A stretch of 64,000 bases of DNA, taken from CAVOJY01 sp963696405. Its GTDB lineage: Bacteria > Chloroflexota > Limnocylindria > Limnocylindrales > CSP1-4. A program made the translations under genes and the position numbers. Shown here piece by piece: positions 35,760-44,802 of this stretch. The stretch spans positions 558,001 to 622,000 of the forward strand of contig CAVOJY010000006.1 of assembly GCA_963696405.1 (NCBI GenBank), given 5' to 3'. The stretch's first letter is position 1, and each line of letters starts with the position of its first letter. The notes beneath the pieces are model-generated. The model worked only from the letters and a program-made list of their open reading frames with translations, was not told the DNA's origin and did not search any database.

Positions 35760-36938
35760 TCAGAAAGCCCAGGCTCCCTGGACGAAGAGCAAGGTGAGGA
35801 AGCCGAGAAGGATGACCGACACGGCCAGCAGGAGACCCCCCAGCACCGGCCGGTGGGCGAGGCGTCCCAGGGCGATGAACAGGGGGAACACGCCGAGCAG
35901 GTAGCGGGGGACGCTGATCGGCCAGGTGAGGGTCGTCAGCGTGAGCAGGGTCAGCCACGCATATGCCGCGTACGACGGTCGAGAGTAGCGCGAGGCGAGC
36001 GTCCAGATCGCGGTAGCCAGGAGCACCCCGAACGCGAGGAGAGGGGCGAGGTACAGGGTGGCCCAGTCGATCGTGGGTGACTGGCCCGCGATTCCATCGA
36101 CGAGCCTGCCCAGGACCTCCCACGGGGGAGCCGCGGAGTGGAAGAAGTGCTCCCGCTGGACGGCCAGGAAGTAGAGCGGGTCTCCGAACGCGACCTGGTT
36201 GACGGCGAGGTAGACGAGCGTTCCCACAGGCACGAGCAGAAGCCAGAGGATCCCGACACCCAGCCTCCGGCACTGCGCGAGGTACTCGACCGCGAGCGAC
36301 GGCGCGAGGAACAAGCCCTGGAGCCGTGCCGCCGAGGCCAGTGCACCAAGCGCAGCGGACCCGCCCCAGCCGCCCCGCCGGGCCAGGTAGAACGACCACA
36401 CGACGAGACAGAGGAACACGGGCTCGCTGTAGGGCGGGATGAGGGCGAACGACGTGGGAAAGAGGTTGAGCGCGAGCACGGCGCCGAGTGCCGTCCGCCG
36501 GTCGCCGTCCAGGAGCACCAGCCGGTAGAGCCCGATCCCGGCGGCCAGCGTGGCCAGGAGCGAGACCAGCATGCCCGTCACGAGCGGCGGGAGCACGAGC
36601 GAGCCGGCGCGGATCAGGAGAGGGACCAGCGGGAAGAAGGCGATCTCGGCCGGATCGTGTGCCGGCCCATACCCGTACTGCGAGATCCCGATGTAGTGGG
36701 GCGCGTCCCAGGCGTTCCAGATCGAAAGGGCGTCGCGACCCCCGAGGCCCCCTTCGCCCGCCACCGCCAGGGCTGCCACGGCGAAGGCCATGAGCCCAGC
36801 CCGGATGACGATCGTGACGAGGACGACGTCGCGCAGCTCGTCGCCGCTGGCGACGCCGCGACCGCGGCTACCGCCGTCATCAACGCTCTTGGCCCGGCGC
36901 TGGTCCTCGGCATCGCGCCGGACCGGCCGGCCTGTCAT
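35760..36938 (-). CDS. PIG-V-like GT-C mannosyltransferase
   Basis: A 392-residue membrane glycosyltransferase with about nine helices. The diagnostic loop is SIWNAWDAPHYIGISQYGYG, the bacterial version of the PIG-V/GPI mannosyltransferase motif with its catalytic-type aspartate. FFPLVPLLIR and NLFPTSFALIPPYSEPVFL follow, both typical. It probably transfers a sugar from a polyprenyl-phosphate donor on the outer face. The ATG at 36938 follows GAGGGG by 6 bp and is preferred over an upstream in-frame ATG at 36965. The gene converges on the 33695-35755 membrane protein with 4 bp between. Confidence 0.78.
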   Translation of the reverse strand: MTGRPVRRDAEDQRRAKSVDDGGSRGRGVASGDELRDVVLVTIVIRAGLMAFAVAALAVAGEGGLGGRDALSIWNAWDAPHYIGISQYGYGPAHDPAEIAFFPLVPLLIRAGSLVLPPLVTGMLVSLLATLAAGIGLYRLVLLDGDRRTALGAVLALNLFPTSFALIPPYSEPVFLCLVVWSFYLARRGGWGGSAALGALASAARLQGLFLAPSLAVEYLAQCRRLGVGILWLLLVPVGTLVYLAVNQVAFGDPLYFLAVQREHFFHSAAPPWEVLGRLVDGIAGQSPTIDWATLYLAPLLAFGVLLATAIWTLASRYSRPSYAAYAWLTLLTLTTLTWPISVPRYLLGVFPLFIALGRLAHRPVLGGLLLAVSVILLGFLTLLFVQGAWAF

Positions 36939-37005
36939 CGCGCGCCCCTCGCGGAGGCCGGCCACCGGCCGGCTCCTGCTTCAGCTGAGGGACCGGGATC
37001 GCGCC

Positions 37006-37452
37006 TCAGCCCTTCGGCTCGACGACGATCGTCACCTCGGGCGTAAGGCCGGCGTAGACCTTGATCGCGACCTTGTACGTCCCGAGCGTCTTCAGCGGCT
37101 CGTCCAGCTCGACCTTATGGCGATCGACGACGATGCCGCGGCGGCCGAGCGCGTCGGCGATGTCCTTCGCGGTGATGGAGCCGTAGAGCTTGCCACCCTC
37201 GCCCACCTTCACGCCCATCGTGAGGGTCGTGCTCGTGATGCGGTGAGCGGCGATGTCGGCCTCGTCGCGCTCGCGGCGGCGCTTCTCTTCGCGGCTCTGG
37301 ATGTCGTGCTGCCAGGCTCGGTAGGCGCCGCCGGCGGCGGGTACGGCCAAGCTCTGTGCGATGAGGTAGTTGCGGGCGTACCCGTCGGCGACGTCCTTCA
37401 GCTCGCCGCTCTTGCCGAGCTTGGCGACGTCGCTGGTCAAGATGACCTTCAC
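37006..37452 (-). CDS. rplI: 50S ribosomal protein L9
   Basis: A 148-residue L9 with the full two-domain layout. The N-terminal domain reads MKVILTSDVAKLGKSGELKDV, then DGYARNYLIAQSLA. The long connecting helix covers residues about 45-75, and the C-terminal domain contains KLYGSITAKDIADALGRRG. Its start overlaps the DUF1232 stop by 4 bp. In many bacteria rplI precedes dnaB on the same strand; here it points away from dnaB, with lexA between. Confidence 0.97.
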   Translation of the reverse strand: MKVILTSDVAKLGKSGELKDVADGYARNYLIAQSLAVPAAGGAYRAWQHDIQSREEKRRRERDEADIAAHRITSTTLTMGVKVGEGGKLYGSITAKDIADALGRRGIVVDRHKVELDEPLKTLGTYKVAIKVYAGLTPEVTIVVEPKG

Positions 37453-37958
37453 GCGGGGAGATCCTCCGTTCTGAAAAGGGCGCGCACGCGGCGGTCCGCA
37501 CCGCTGCGCCTGGCAAGGTCGCCGGCCTTCCGCACCGCCTCTGGGACGCGGGGTGCGACGCGCGCCGCATGGCGGAGCGGCCGGGGGATGAACCGGCGGA
37601 CGATAGCCCGATCCTGGTGGAAGGCCGCCGAATCGAGGCCGAGGTCGACGAGCTTCTCGTCGATGAGCTCACCCGGCAGCCCGGCAAAGAAGAGCTCGAG
37701 GGACAGCACGACCACCACCACGTCGTCCACCGCGCCGAGCAGCGGGACCCACTCGGGAACGAGGTCGATAGGCGACAGCAGGTAGGCCGCCGCCCCCGCC
37801 AGGGCCGCCTTGCGGGCGGCCGGCACCCGCGGGTCCTGCACGAGCGCGAACAGCAGGCGCCCATAGTCGGGCGCCCGCGACGCGAGCGGCAGAAAGGCGA
37901 GGTAGTTGAGGGTGCGCCAGAGGCCGGGCCGGCCACGCGAGCGCCTCGATCGGGTCAT
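37449..37958 (-). CDS. DUF1232 (YkvA-like) membrane-associated protein
   Basis: A 169-residue protein with the DUF1232 core YLLSPIDLVPEWVPLLGAVDD, preceded by RKAALAGAAA. Two hydrophobic segments suggest membrane association. The function of the family is unknown. The stop overlaps the rplI start (ATGA), so the two are likely co-translated, an unusual partner for a ribosomal gene. Confidence 0.85.
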   Translation of the reverse strand: MTRSRRSRGRPGLWRTLNYLAFLPLASRAPDYGRLLFALVQDPRVPAARKAALAGAAAYLLSPIDLVPEWVPLLGAVDDVVVVVLSLELFFAGLPGELIDEKLVDLGLDSAAFHQDRAIVRRFIPRPLRHAARVAPRVPEAVRKAGDLARRSGADRRVRALFRTEDLPA

Positions 37959-38039
37959 CGGGACCGCTCAGTATAGCGACCGCACGCGAAGAAACGGCCG
38001 CCGCCCGACCGAACCGACCGCCGCCTCCCGCGTCAGGTC

Positions 38040-38068
38040 TTGACAATCGAACACCTGTTCTGTACCGT
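38040..38068 (+). promoter_or_regulatory. lexA promoter with LexA box in the spacer
   Basis: TTGACA (38040-38045), a 17-bp spacer and TACCGT (38063-38068). The spacer holds GAACACCTGTTC (38049-38060), a perfect GAAC-N4-GTTC palindrome. LexA bound there would shut its own promoter, the usual SOS feedback. Confidence 0.8.
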
Positions 38069-38088
38069 GGCTCCAGCGGAGGCGCCTG

Positions 38089-38739
38089 GTGACGAAACAC
38101 GACGCAACTCGAAAGCAGCGCATCATCGACTACATCGCCGCGACCCTGCGGGCGCGCGGCTACCCGCCGTCCGTGCGTGAGATCGCGCAGGCCGTCGACC
38201 TCGCCTCGACCTCGGCGGTACACCACCACCTGGAGGTCCTCCAGAAGGAGGGCTACCTGGAGCGCGGGGCCACGCGATCGCGCGCGTTGCGCCTGACGCC
38301 CCGTGCCGCCCTCCATGCCGGCCTGACTTCGGAGCTCCTGCCCCAGGTGGCCGACCAGCCCAGCCACATCCTGGCCGTCGTGGGCGAGATCGCGGCGGGC
38401 GGCCCGATCGAGGCGTACGTAGACGTGAGCGAGACGCTGGCGGTGCCGGATTTCCTCGCGCCGGCAGGTGACGCCTACGTCCTCCGGGTGCGGGGCGATT
38501 CCATGATTGACGCGCACATCCAGGACGGGGACTTCGTCGTGATCCGGCCGCAGCAGACAGCGCACAACGGCGACATCGTCGTGGCGCAGGTCGAGGAGAA
38601 CGCCGTCACGTTGAAGATCTTCTTCAAGGAGTCGGGACGCGTCCGGCTCCAGCCGGCGAACGAGACGTACCCCCCGCAGTACTACCAGGACGTCCGGATC
38701 CAAGGGAAGCTCATCGGGGTGATCCGCAGGCTCGACTGA
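38089..38739 (+). CDS. lexA: SOS repressor LexA
   Basis: A 216-residue repressor-protease. Residues 1-70 form the winged helix (RGYPPSVREIAQAVDLASTS). Self-cleavage should occur at Ala103-Gly104 (EIAAGGP). The catalytic Ser138 lies in RGDSMID and Lys176 in VTLKIFF. All functional residues are present, so RecA-stimulated autocleavage is expected. The GTG start follows GGAGG. The promoter carries its own LexA box. The same box stands before the small gene next to dinB. Confidence 0.97.
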   Translation: MTKHDATRKQRIIDYIAATLRARGYPPSVREIAQAVDLASTSAVHHHLEVLQKEGYLERGATRSRALRLTPRAALHAGLTSELLPQVADQPSHILAVVGEIAAGGPIEAYVDVSETLAVPDFLAPAGDAYVLRVRGDSMIDAHIQDGDFVVIRPQQTAHNGDIVVAQVEENAVTLKIFFKESGRVRLQPANETYPPQYYQDVRIQGKLIGVIRRLD

Positions 38740-38947
38740 CGCCCTGTGGACGGCGAGCGGCCGCTTGTCCACAACCCGCCAACAGCCGTCCACGGGCAAC
38801 CGGGGGCTGCGTGGACAGGTTCCGGGCGAGACTGGGGATAAGCCGCTTCCGTTCGCGGCCGGTTCCGCGGACCATGTCGAGGACGCATTTCGAGGTTGGC
38901 GGTCAGCGTCTACTGCGGGCCGCTGACCGAACCGCCAGGGAGGGACC
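38740..38947. other. lexA-dnaB intergenic region with DnaA-box-like sites
   Basis: Two sequences lie one mismatch from the DnaA box TTATCCACA: TTGTCCACA (38765-38773) and TGGGGATAA, reverse strand (38833-38841). Several GTGGAC repeats surround them. Two weak boxes do not make an origin; they may reflect DnaA control of dnaB or chance. No other feature is seen. Confidence 0.3.
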
Positions 38948-40306
38948 GTGTCGATCGACCGCTTGCCACCGCAGTCCATCGATGCCGAGCAGTCCGTGCT
39001 CGGCGCCCTCCTCATCGACCGCGACGCGATCATCGAGGTCGCTGAGATCCTTCGCCCGCCCGACTTCTACCGCCCATCCCACGGCGAGGTCTTCGCGTCC
39101 ATCCTCGACCTCTACGAGCGGCGCGAGCCGATCGACATCGTCACCGTGTCGGAGGTGCTGGAGCGTCGCGGCCAGCTCGAGGCCGCCGGCGGGTCGGCCT
39201 ACCTGACCAGCCTGATCAACCTGACCCCCACGGCGGTCAACGCCGCCCACTACTCGCGCATCGTCGAGCGCAAGGCCGTGCTGCGCAGCCTCATCTCGGC
39301 AGCCGGGCGGATCGCCGCCATCGGCTACGACGAGACCCCCGACGTCGCGGAGTCCATCGACCGGGCCGAGTCCGAGCTCTTCGCGGTCAGCCAGCGCCGC
39401 GTCCAGAGCGGGTTCAGCGCCCTCAAGCCCCTCCTCCACGCCGCGTACGACCGGCTCGACTACCTTCACCAGCACAAGGGCGAGCTGTCCGGCGTGCCGT
39501 CCGGCTTCAAGGACCTGGATGCGCTCACGACCGGTTTCCAGAAGTCGGACCTCATCGTGGTCGCCGCCCGCCCCTCGATCGGCAAGACGAGCCTCGCCCT
39601 CAACATCGCCGAGCACGCTGCCGTCCGCGAGGGGAAGACGGTGGGCGTCTTCAGCCTGGAGATGAGCAAGGAGCAACTGGTCCTGCGCCTTCTCAGCTCA
39701 GTCGCCCGGATCGAGGGACAGCGGCTCCGCTCCGGCTTCCTCGAGGAGATGGACTTCACGCGCCTGGCCCCTGCGATGAATGCCCTGGCGGAGGCACCCA
39801 TCTACATCGACGACACGCCGAACATCAGCACGATGGAACTGCGCACGAAAGCCCGCCGGCTGCAGGCGGAGGCCGGGCTCGACCTCCTCATCGTCGACTA
39901 CATGCAGCTCATGCAGTCGAGCATCACCTCCCGCGACGCGAACCGGGTCCAGGAGGTGTCGGAGATCTCGCGAGGGATCAAGGGGCTCGCCCGCGAGCTG
40001 CAGGTGCCCATCATCGCCATCTCCCAGCTCTCGCGGCAGCCGGAGATGCGCGAGTCGAAGGAGCCCCGCCTCTCGGACCTCCGGGAATCGGGCAGCATCG
40101 AGCAGGACGCCGACCTCGTGCTCCTCCTCTGGCGGGAGAAAGAGCCCAGCGGCGGCTCGGGCGACGTGGATGGCGAGGCCATCAACCTCAACCTGGCCAA
40201 GCACCGCAACGGTCCCACCGATCGCCTCAAGCTCTGGTTCAAGAAGAGCGAGACCCGCTTCGTGTCGTATGCCGAGACGGAGCGCTACGCCGCCGAGTAC
40301 GCGTAG
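38948..40306 (+). CDS. dnaB: Replicative DNA helicase
   Basis: A 452-residue hexameric helicase. The N-terminal domain starts PPQSIDAEQSVLGALLID. The RecA-like motor has Walker A at residues 208-216 (RPSIGKTS, usually RPSMGKT). It also has VFSLEMSKEQLVLRLLSS, Walker B LLIVDYMQLM, PIIAISQLSRQ and LSDLRESGSIEQDADLV. The GTG at 38948 follows GGGAGG. No intein or insertion interrupts it. Length is normal. Confidence 0.97.
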   Translation: MSIDRLPPQSIDAEQSVLGALLIDRDAIIEVAEILRPPDFYRPSHGEVFASILDLYERREPIDIVTVSEVLERRGQLEAAGGSAYLTSLINLTPTAVNAAHYSRIVERKAVLRSLISAAGRIAAIGYDETPDVAESIDRAESELFAVSQRRVQSGFSALKPLLHAAYDRLDYLHQHKGELSGVPSGFKDLDALTTGFQKSDLIVVAARPSIGKTSLALNIAEHAAVREGKTVGVFSLEMSKEQLVLRLLSSVARIEGQRLRSGFLEEMDFTRLAPAMNALAEAPIYIDDTPNISTMELRTKARRLQAEAGLDLLIVDYMQLMQSSITSRDANRVQEVSEISRGIKGLARELQVPIIAISQLSRQPEMRESKEPRLSDLRESGSIEQDADLVLLLWREKEPSGGSGDVDGEAINLNLAKHRNGPTDRLKLWFKKSETRFVSYAETERYAAEYA

Positions 40307-40429
40307 CCGAGGTCGGCCCAGGGCCCGTCCCCCCGTACTACACTCAGGCCCTGCCCGAATCGGGCAGACAGGCGGGGGCGCCGGAGCGACCGTCACGCCG
40401 TCCGCGCGCCACCCTGGAGGTTGTGACAG

Positions 40430-40633
40430 ATGGGTGTCTTCATCGTCCGCGAGGTCGTCGGCACGTCGCCCGTGTCCTGGAGCGACGCCGCGCGGCAGGC
40501 CGTCGCCACCGCCGCTCGCACCGTCAGGAACATCCGCGAGATCGAGGTCGTGAAGTCGTCCGCGGTCGTCGTGGAGGGCGCGATCTCCGAGTACCGCGTG
40601 CTTCTCAAGGTCGTCTTCGAGTACGAGGGCTGA
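40430..40633 (+). CDS. Dodecin family flavin-binding protein
   Basis: A 67-residue dodecin. The family pattern EVVGTSPVSWSDAARQAVATA, then VRNIREIEVVKS and YRVLLKVVFEYEG, is complete, including the tryptophan that stacks on flavin. Dodecins form dodecameric spheres that store or buffer riboflavin, FMN or lumichrome. This fits the riboflavin importer 12 kb away. The ATG follows GGAGG. It stands as its own short transcript after dnaB. Confidence 0.93.
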   Translation: MGVFIVREVVGTSPVSWSDAARQAVATAARTVRNIREIEVVKSSAVVVEGAISEYRVLLKVVFEYEG

Positions 40634-40734
40634 GTCGAGCCGCGAGCCTGCCCGCGCGCAACCCTGGGTGACCCGAGCCCGCCGGCCGCAACCGCGTAAG
40701 CCGATGATGAGCGGCGGTCGTCACACTGCGGCCC

Positions 40735-43700
40735 ATGCCCGACCGACTGGCCGCCGACGCCCAACCGCTGCCCGCCCGGGCGCCATCCGGACGCACGCCT
40801 CCCGGCCCGCAGCCGCGTGGGCACCCGGACTGGGACCGCCGCGCGATCCCGGTCCACATGACGGCCGACCTTGGTGGCGGCGTCCCCGGCCTTCACCTCG
40901 TGCCGGTAGGCCCCGGGCCAGCAAAGGCTCCCCCCGCCCCGTCCTTGTGGCCTGATTGCGTGAACGACCCGGCGATCGCGCGCGCCAAGATCACGCCAGC
41001 ACCGGTTCGGGAGGCGACCCTCGCCCGTGAGCGCTTGCTGGGGTGGCTGGCCGAGAACATTGGGCGCCGCCTCATCGCGGTGGTGGCCGATACCGGCTAC
41101 GGGAAGACCACGCTGCTCGCGGACTTCACGCGCCGGGCTGAGATCCGCTGTCTCTGGTACCGGCTCGACGCGGCGGATCGGGACTGGGTGGCGTTCCTGA
41201 ACTACCTGGTCGCCGCCGGCCGCGAGTACTCCCCGGGATTCGGTACGACCACCCTCCAGATGCTCCAGGGGATCGGCACCACGGATCCGCCACTGGAGCG
41301 CGTCCTCTCGACGTTCATCGCGGAGCTCGACGCCCTGGGATCCGAGCCCACGGTTCTCATCCTGGATGACTACCACCTGGTGGACACGGACCCCGACATC
41401 CGCACGATCCTGACGCGCCTCATCGCGGATGCACCAGCCCGGTTCTCCTTCGTGCTCCTGAGTCGCCGGCGACCGCGGCTTGCGCTCGGGCGGCTTGCCG
41501 CGCAGGGCAGCGTCACCGAGCTTGGCACGGAGGAGCTCCGGTTCTCACCCGGCGAAACCGAGCAGCTGTTCCGTGACACGTATCACCTTCCGCTCGAGGG
41601 AGACACCCTCGCCCAGGTCGAGGCACGCACCGAGGGGTGGGCGGCGAGCCTCCAGATGCTGCGCTCGTCGCTCCACGGCCGGTCGCCGGAGGCGATCGGT
41701 CGCTTCGTTGGCACACTGAACGGCGCGGAAGGACGCATCTACGAGTACCTCGCCGAGGAGGTCATGGCGGAGCTCGAGCCTTCGTTGCAGCGCTTCCTTG
41801 CCCTGACCTCGATCCTCGACACGGTGACACCGGAACTGGTGAGCGCGATCTACGCCGCGGATCCGACGCACCCCGGCGACCAGGTGGTCGAGCGCTGGAC
41901 ACGTGAGGCCCACCAGGGAGGCCTGATGGCTCGGCGCGATGCCGTCGGCTCCGGTGAGCGCTACCACCCCCTGTTCCGCGACCTCCTGGCCCGCCACCTC
42001 AAACAGGTGGCGTCCGGGCAGGAGATCCGCGCCATGCACGTGCGAGTCGCGCGCGCGGCTGAGGACACCGACTGGCTCGTTTCCTCTCGCCACTACATCC
42101 GCGGCGGGTCCGAGTCGGACGCGATCCGGGTCCTGTCGGCCAACGTGACCCACGCCCTCGGCTCCGGCCAATGGGGTGAAGCCGCCGAGCTGATCCGTGA
42201 AGTCCGGGCCCCCGATGACGATCCCCGGCTGGCGGTCATCCTCGCCCGCGAGGACATCTACCGCGGCCGCCTCGAGGAGGGCCTCGCCCGCCTCGAGCGC
42301 TTCGACCTTGCCCTGCTCGACGGCCCCACCCGCGCCCTGCTCGTCCAAGCCCGCATCCACGCCCTTCTCTGGCTCGGTCGGCACGATGAGGTAGCTCCTC
42401 TGGCGGCCTCTCTAGAGCGGGACCGGTCGGTCCCCGACGACCTGCGCGAGATAGCGTCCGGCACCGTGGCGGTCGCTCTGTCGGCCCGCGACGGGTCACT
42501 GACAAGCGCCGGAGACATGCTGAGGCACCTCGCGGCCTCGCATAGGCGCGCAGGTCGGTACTGGTTTGAGGGCATCAGTCGACACAACCTACTCATCCTC
42601 CTGATCGCGCAGGGGGACCTTCATGACGCCGTTTACGAGGGCGGCCGTGCGCTTGAGGCGTTTGCCCGCCTGTCGCGACCGCCCGACGAGCAATTCTCGA
42701 CGCACCTCGAGCTGGCGCGGGCCCACGCAGAGAAGGGGCAGGTCGAGTTGATGGAGCACCACCTTGCCGTCGCACTGTCGGGCGCCGGCATCGGTTTGCC
42801 GGAGCGGAAGCTCGAAGCTGCCCATCTGCGCGCGGTGCTCGGCGACGTCGCTCAGGCTAGGCAGCTCCTCCGAGACGCCCTCGAGTGTGGCGCTAGCGTG
42901 CGGGTGCAGAACGCCTTCGCAGCCGCGGTCGCTGAAGCGCGGGTTCGTCTGGCCGAGGGCCGCACCGACGGGGCGGCCGAAGCGCTGGGCGGGTCGCCAG
43001 ACGGGTTCCCTGTGTGGACGACCGGCTCGTGGCTTCTGTGGCTGCATGCAAGGGCAGTGTGTTCTCTGGCCGCTCCTGTCCAAGACGGCGCCTCCGAGTG
43101 GGTGTCGGCCGGCGCGCACCTTGCGGACGCCCAAGGATCTCGCGCGTACCGGCGACGATTTGCCCTTCTCGAGGCCTTGGCCTGTGGAGACCGGAATGCG
43201 ATTGCCGAGACGGTTTCCTCAGCCGAGGAGATGGATCTCCTCCTGTCGGTCGAGGCATTGGTCCCACGGCTGCATTTGTTCGGCGAGCTTCCTGAGGCTC
43301 TTCGTCGCTCGGTGGAGCGGTGGCCACAACGTTGGCTTCCTGCGCTGCGACAAGCGGTGGGGGAGCCTTTCGGCCCGTGGACGTTGGCGGCCGCAGAGCT
43401 CCTCGATCAGCGCGGCGACACCGAGGACGTTCCGGCGCTCCGCAGGGTGGCACGCGCAAGAGGTTCGCGCCATCCCGACCTCGGTCGCGCGCTGGCCCGC
43501 CGTCGCTCACCCAAGGTGATGATCCGTGATCTCGGCCGCGGGTCTATTGCTGTAGGGCCGCGGACGCTGGCAATCGCATCCATGAGACGCAGAGCGGCCG
43601 CCACGCTGTGTTTCCTCCTCTCAAGGGCCACGATGTCGGCGACCAAGGATCAGGCCCTCGAAGCCTTGTGGCCGGAGACCAGCCCCGAGGCGAGCCTCAA

Positions 43701-44259
43701 CAGCCTCAACCAGACGCTGTACTTCCTGAGACGGCACATTGAGCCTGGGTTCGATGAGGAGCATTCGGCGAAGATCGTTCGGTTCGAAGGTGACCTACTG
43801 TGGTTGGATCAAGAACTAGTGGTCGCCGAGAGCCACCTGTTTCATGACGAAGCCAAGCGAGCCCTAGCAGACCGAACCACCTTCGAGCAGGCGTCGCAAG
43901 CCATTGAGCGCTACGCGGGAAGGTTCGCCCCGGAGTTCGAGTATGACGATTGGGCGTCGGCGTGGAGGGAGATGCTGCACGCCCAGTACCTCCACGTCGC
44001 AGAGCGGGTCATGGGGAGTCTGGTTTCGGAGCAAGAGCTCACGAGGGCGGTCGAGGTGGCAGTCCGTGTCCTCGCCATTGACCCGGACGTTGAGAGCGTC
44101 GAACGAACGCTGGTCTGGCTGTACGGTGCCCTTGGCGCCGAGGCTGCCGCCGCCGAACAGTACGGGCACTACTGCGCCTCGCTGCGTGACGCGGTCGGAG
44201 TCGAGCCGCCAAGCCTTGATGAGGTGCTACGTACTCCACCGGCGTCCGAGCTAGGCTGA
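40735..44259 (+). CDS. MalT-like STAND ATPase regulator with C-terminal wHTH-BTAD
   Basis: A protein of up to 1174 residues. The STAND NTPase has P-loop VVADTGYGKTTLL and Walker B TVLILDDYHLVD, then the winged-helix and TPR-like sensor region (residues about 330-930). The C-terminus holds an OmpR-like DNA-binding fold (SATKDQALEALWPETSPEASLNSLN is typical) and a BTAD domain. SARP regulators have BTAD at the N-terminus, so the order is reversed. The first 80 residues are proline-rich and unconserved; an ATG at 40858 is a possible start. From about 42.4 kb the sequence looks less GC-rich than its surroundings. Confidence 0.85.
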   Translation: MPDRLAADAQPLPARAPSGRTPPGPQPRGHPDWDRRAIPVHMTADLGGGVPGLHLVPVGPGPAKAPPAPSLWPDCVNDPAIARAKITPAPVREATLARERLLGWLAENIGRRLIAVVADTGYGKTTLLADFTRRAEIRCLWYRLDAADRDWVAFLNYLVAAGREYSPGFGTTTLQMLQGIGTTDPPLERVLSTFIAELDALGSEPTVLILDDYHLVDTDPDIRTILTRLIADAPARFSFVLLSRRRPRLALGRLAAQGSVTELGTEELRFSPGETEQLFRDTYHLPLEGDTLAQVEARTEGWAASLQMLRSSLHGRSPEAIGRFVGTLNGAEGRIYEYLAEEVMAELEPSLQRFLALTSILDTVTPELVSAIYAADPTHPGDQVVERWTREAHQGGLMARRDAVGSGERYHPLFRDLLARHLKQVASGQEIRAMHVRVARAAEDTDWLVSSRHYIRGGSESDAIRVLSANVTHALGSGQWGEAAELIREVRAPDDDPRLAVILAREDIYRGRLEEGLARLERFDLALLDGPTRALLVQARIHALLWLGRHDEVAPLAASLERDRSVPDDLREIASGTVAVALSARDGSLTSAGDMLRHLAASHRRAGRYWFEGISRHNLLILLIAQGDLHDAVYEGGRALEAFARLSRPPDEQFSTHLELARAHAEKGQVELMEHHLAVALSGAGIGLPERKLEAAHLRAVLGDVAQARQLLRDALECGASVRVQNAFAAAVAEARVRLAEGRTDGAAEALGGSPDGFPVWTTGSWLLWLHARAVCSLAAPVQDGASEWVSAGAHLADAQGSRAYRRRFALLEALACGDRNAIAETVSSAEEMDLLLSVEALVPRLHLFGELPEALRRSVERWPQRWLPALRQAVGEPFGPWTLAAAELLDQRGDTEDVPALRRVARARGSRHPDLGRALARRRSPKVMIRDLGRGSIAVGPRTLAIASMRRRAAATLCFLLSRATMSATKDQALEALWPETSPEASLNSLNQTLYFLRRHIEPGFDEEHSAKIVRFEGDLLWLDQELVVAESHLFHDEAKRALADRTTFEQASQAIERYAGRFAPEFEYDDWASAWREMLHAQYLHVAERVMGSLVSEQELTRAVEVAVRVLAIDPDVESVERTLVWLYGALGAEAAAAEQYGHYCASLRDAVGVEPPSLDEVLRTPPASELG

Positions 44260-44397
44260 TCCGGTGTGCCCGACGACGTCCTGGGCTGGCGGCGCAACGC
44301 AACGGCACCGTCGCACGGAACTCAGCGGCAGTGCTTGTGCGTATGCATTCCTGCGTATTGACGCTGCCCCTGCAGGATCCCTATCGTCCGGCCCGGT

Positions 44398-44417
44398 TCT
44401 AGTACTCAGGTACTAGA
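44398..44417. repeat. Perfect palindrome TCTAGTAC-TCAG-GTACTAGA
   Basis: An 8-bp inverted repeat with a 4-nt centre. It holds two CTAG tetramers, which are rare in this GC-rich sequence. It lies 139 bp after the STAND/BTAD gene and may be an operator or an RNA hairpin. Confidence 0.5.
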
Positions 44418-44491
44418 GGCCAGCTGGAGTTCGGACGCGCCGAAGCTTCACCTGAATTGGGCACTTAGGGTGATGCCGAGCGAGTAGTGCA

Positions 44492-44520
44492 ACCGACCGA
44501 CGTCATCGTCGGGTCGGTTT
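44492..44520 (+). terminator. Intrinsic terminator downstream of the STAND/BTAD gene
   Basis: ACCGACC plus GACG (44492-44502) pairs with CGTC plus GGTCGGT (44507-44518) around a TCAT loop, with one bulged G. TTT follows within three bases. It is a plausible end for the transcript from 40735. Confidence 0.55.
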
Positions 44521-44592
44521 CTGCGCTTGGGCGTGGAGGCCGCACAGCAAGCGAGCGCAGGTGGCGAGATGTCGATCAAGGGTTGGTAGGTC

Positions 44593-44682
44593 ATGAGGAC
44601 GCAGTGGGCAGCGCGGGCGACCATGCTCTTGGCCCTGGTAGCAATCATCCTCGGAGGCGCTGCGGCGGTTAGGCCGTTCTAG
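44593..44682 (+). CDS. Possible 29-residue single-span membrane micro-protein
   Basis: ATG at 44593, stop TAG at 44680-44682. The product has a positively charged start (MRTQWAAR), one hydrophobic span (TMLLALVAIILGGAAAV) and a short RPF tail. AAGGG lies 15 bp and AGGT 3 bp upstream, neither ideal. It precedes the HD-GYP gene by 120 bp. Such short frames arise by chance, so expression is uncertain. Confidence 0.3.
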   Translation: MRTQWAARATMLLALVAIILGGAAAVRPF

Positions 44683-44802
44683 CGTCGCTGGCCTTGGTAG
44701 ACGCACCCGGTTACAGTACCGTGGGATGAGGGACCGGCCGTGGGTTCGACTCTGTCTGGGCCCTGCTAAGCGGCAGGCGGCATTCGCGCGAGGCTCGCTC
44801 AG

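Noticed and set aside
33544..35904. Very long Arg-rich plus-strand frame over the membrane protein gene
   Set aside because: A typical high-GC shadow frame; the other frame has clear membrane segments and a ribosome-binding site.
38740..38947. Chromosomal replication origin
   Set aside because: Only two imperfect DnaA boxes, no AT-rich unwinding region and no dnaA, dnaN or parAB nearby.
44690..44770. tRNA-Leu-like motifs (TTGGTAGACGC, then GGTTCGA about 49 nt later)
   Set aside because: Spacing fits a tRNA-Leu, but the acceptor, anticodon and T stems do not pair. Probably coincidence.
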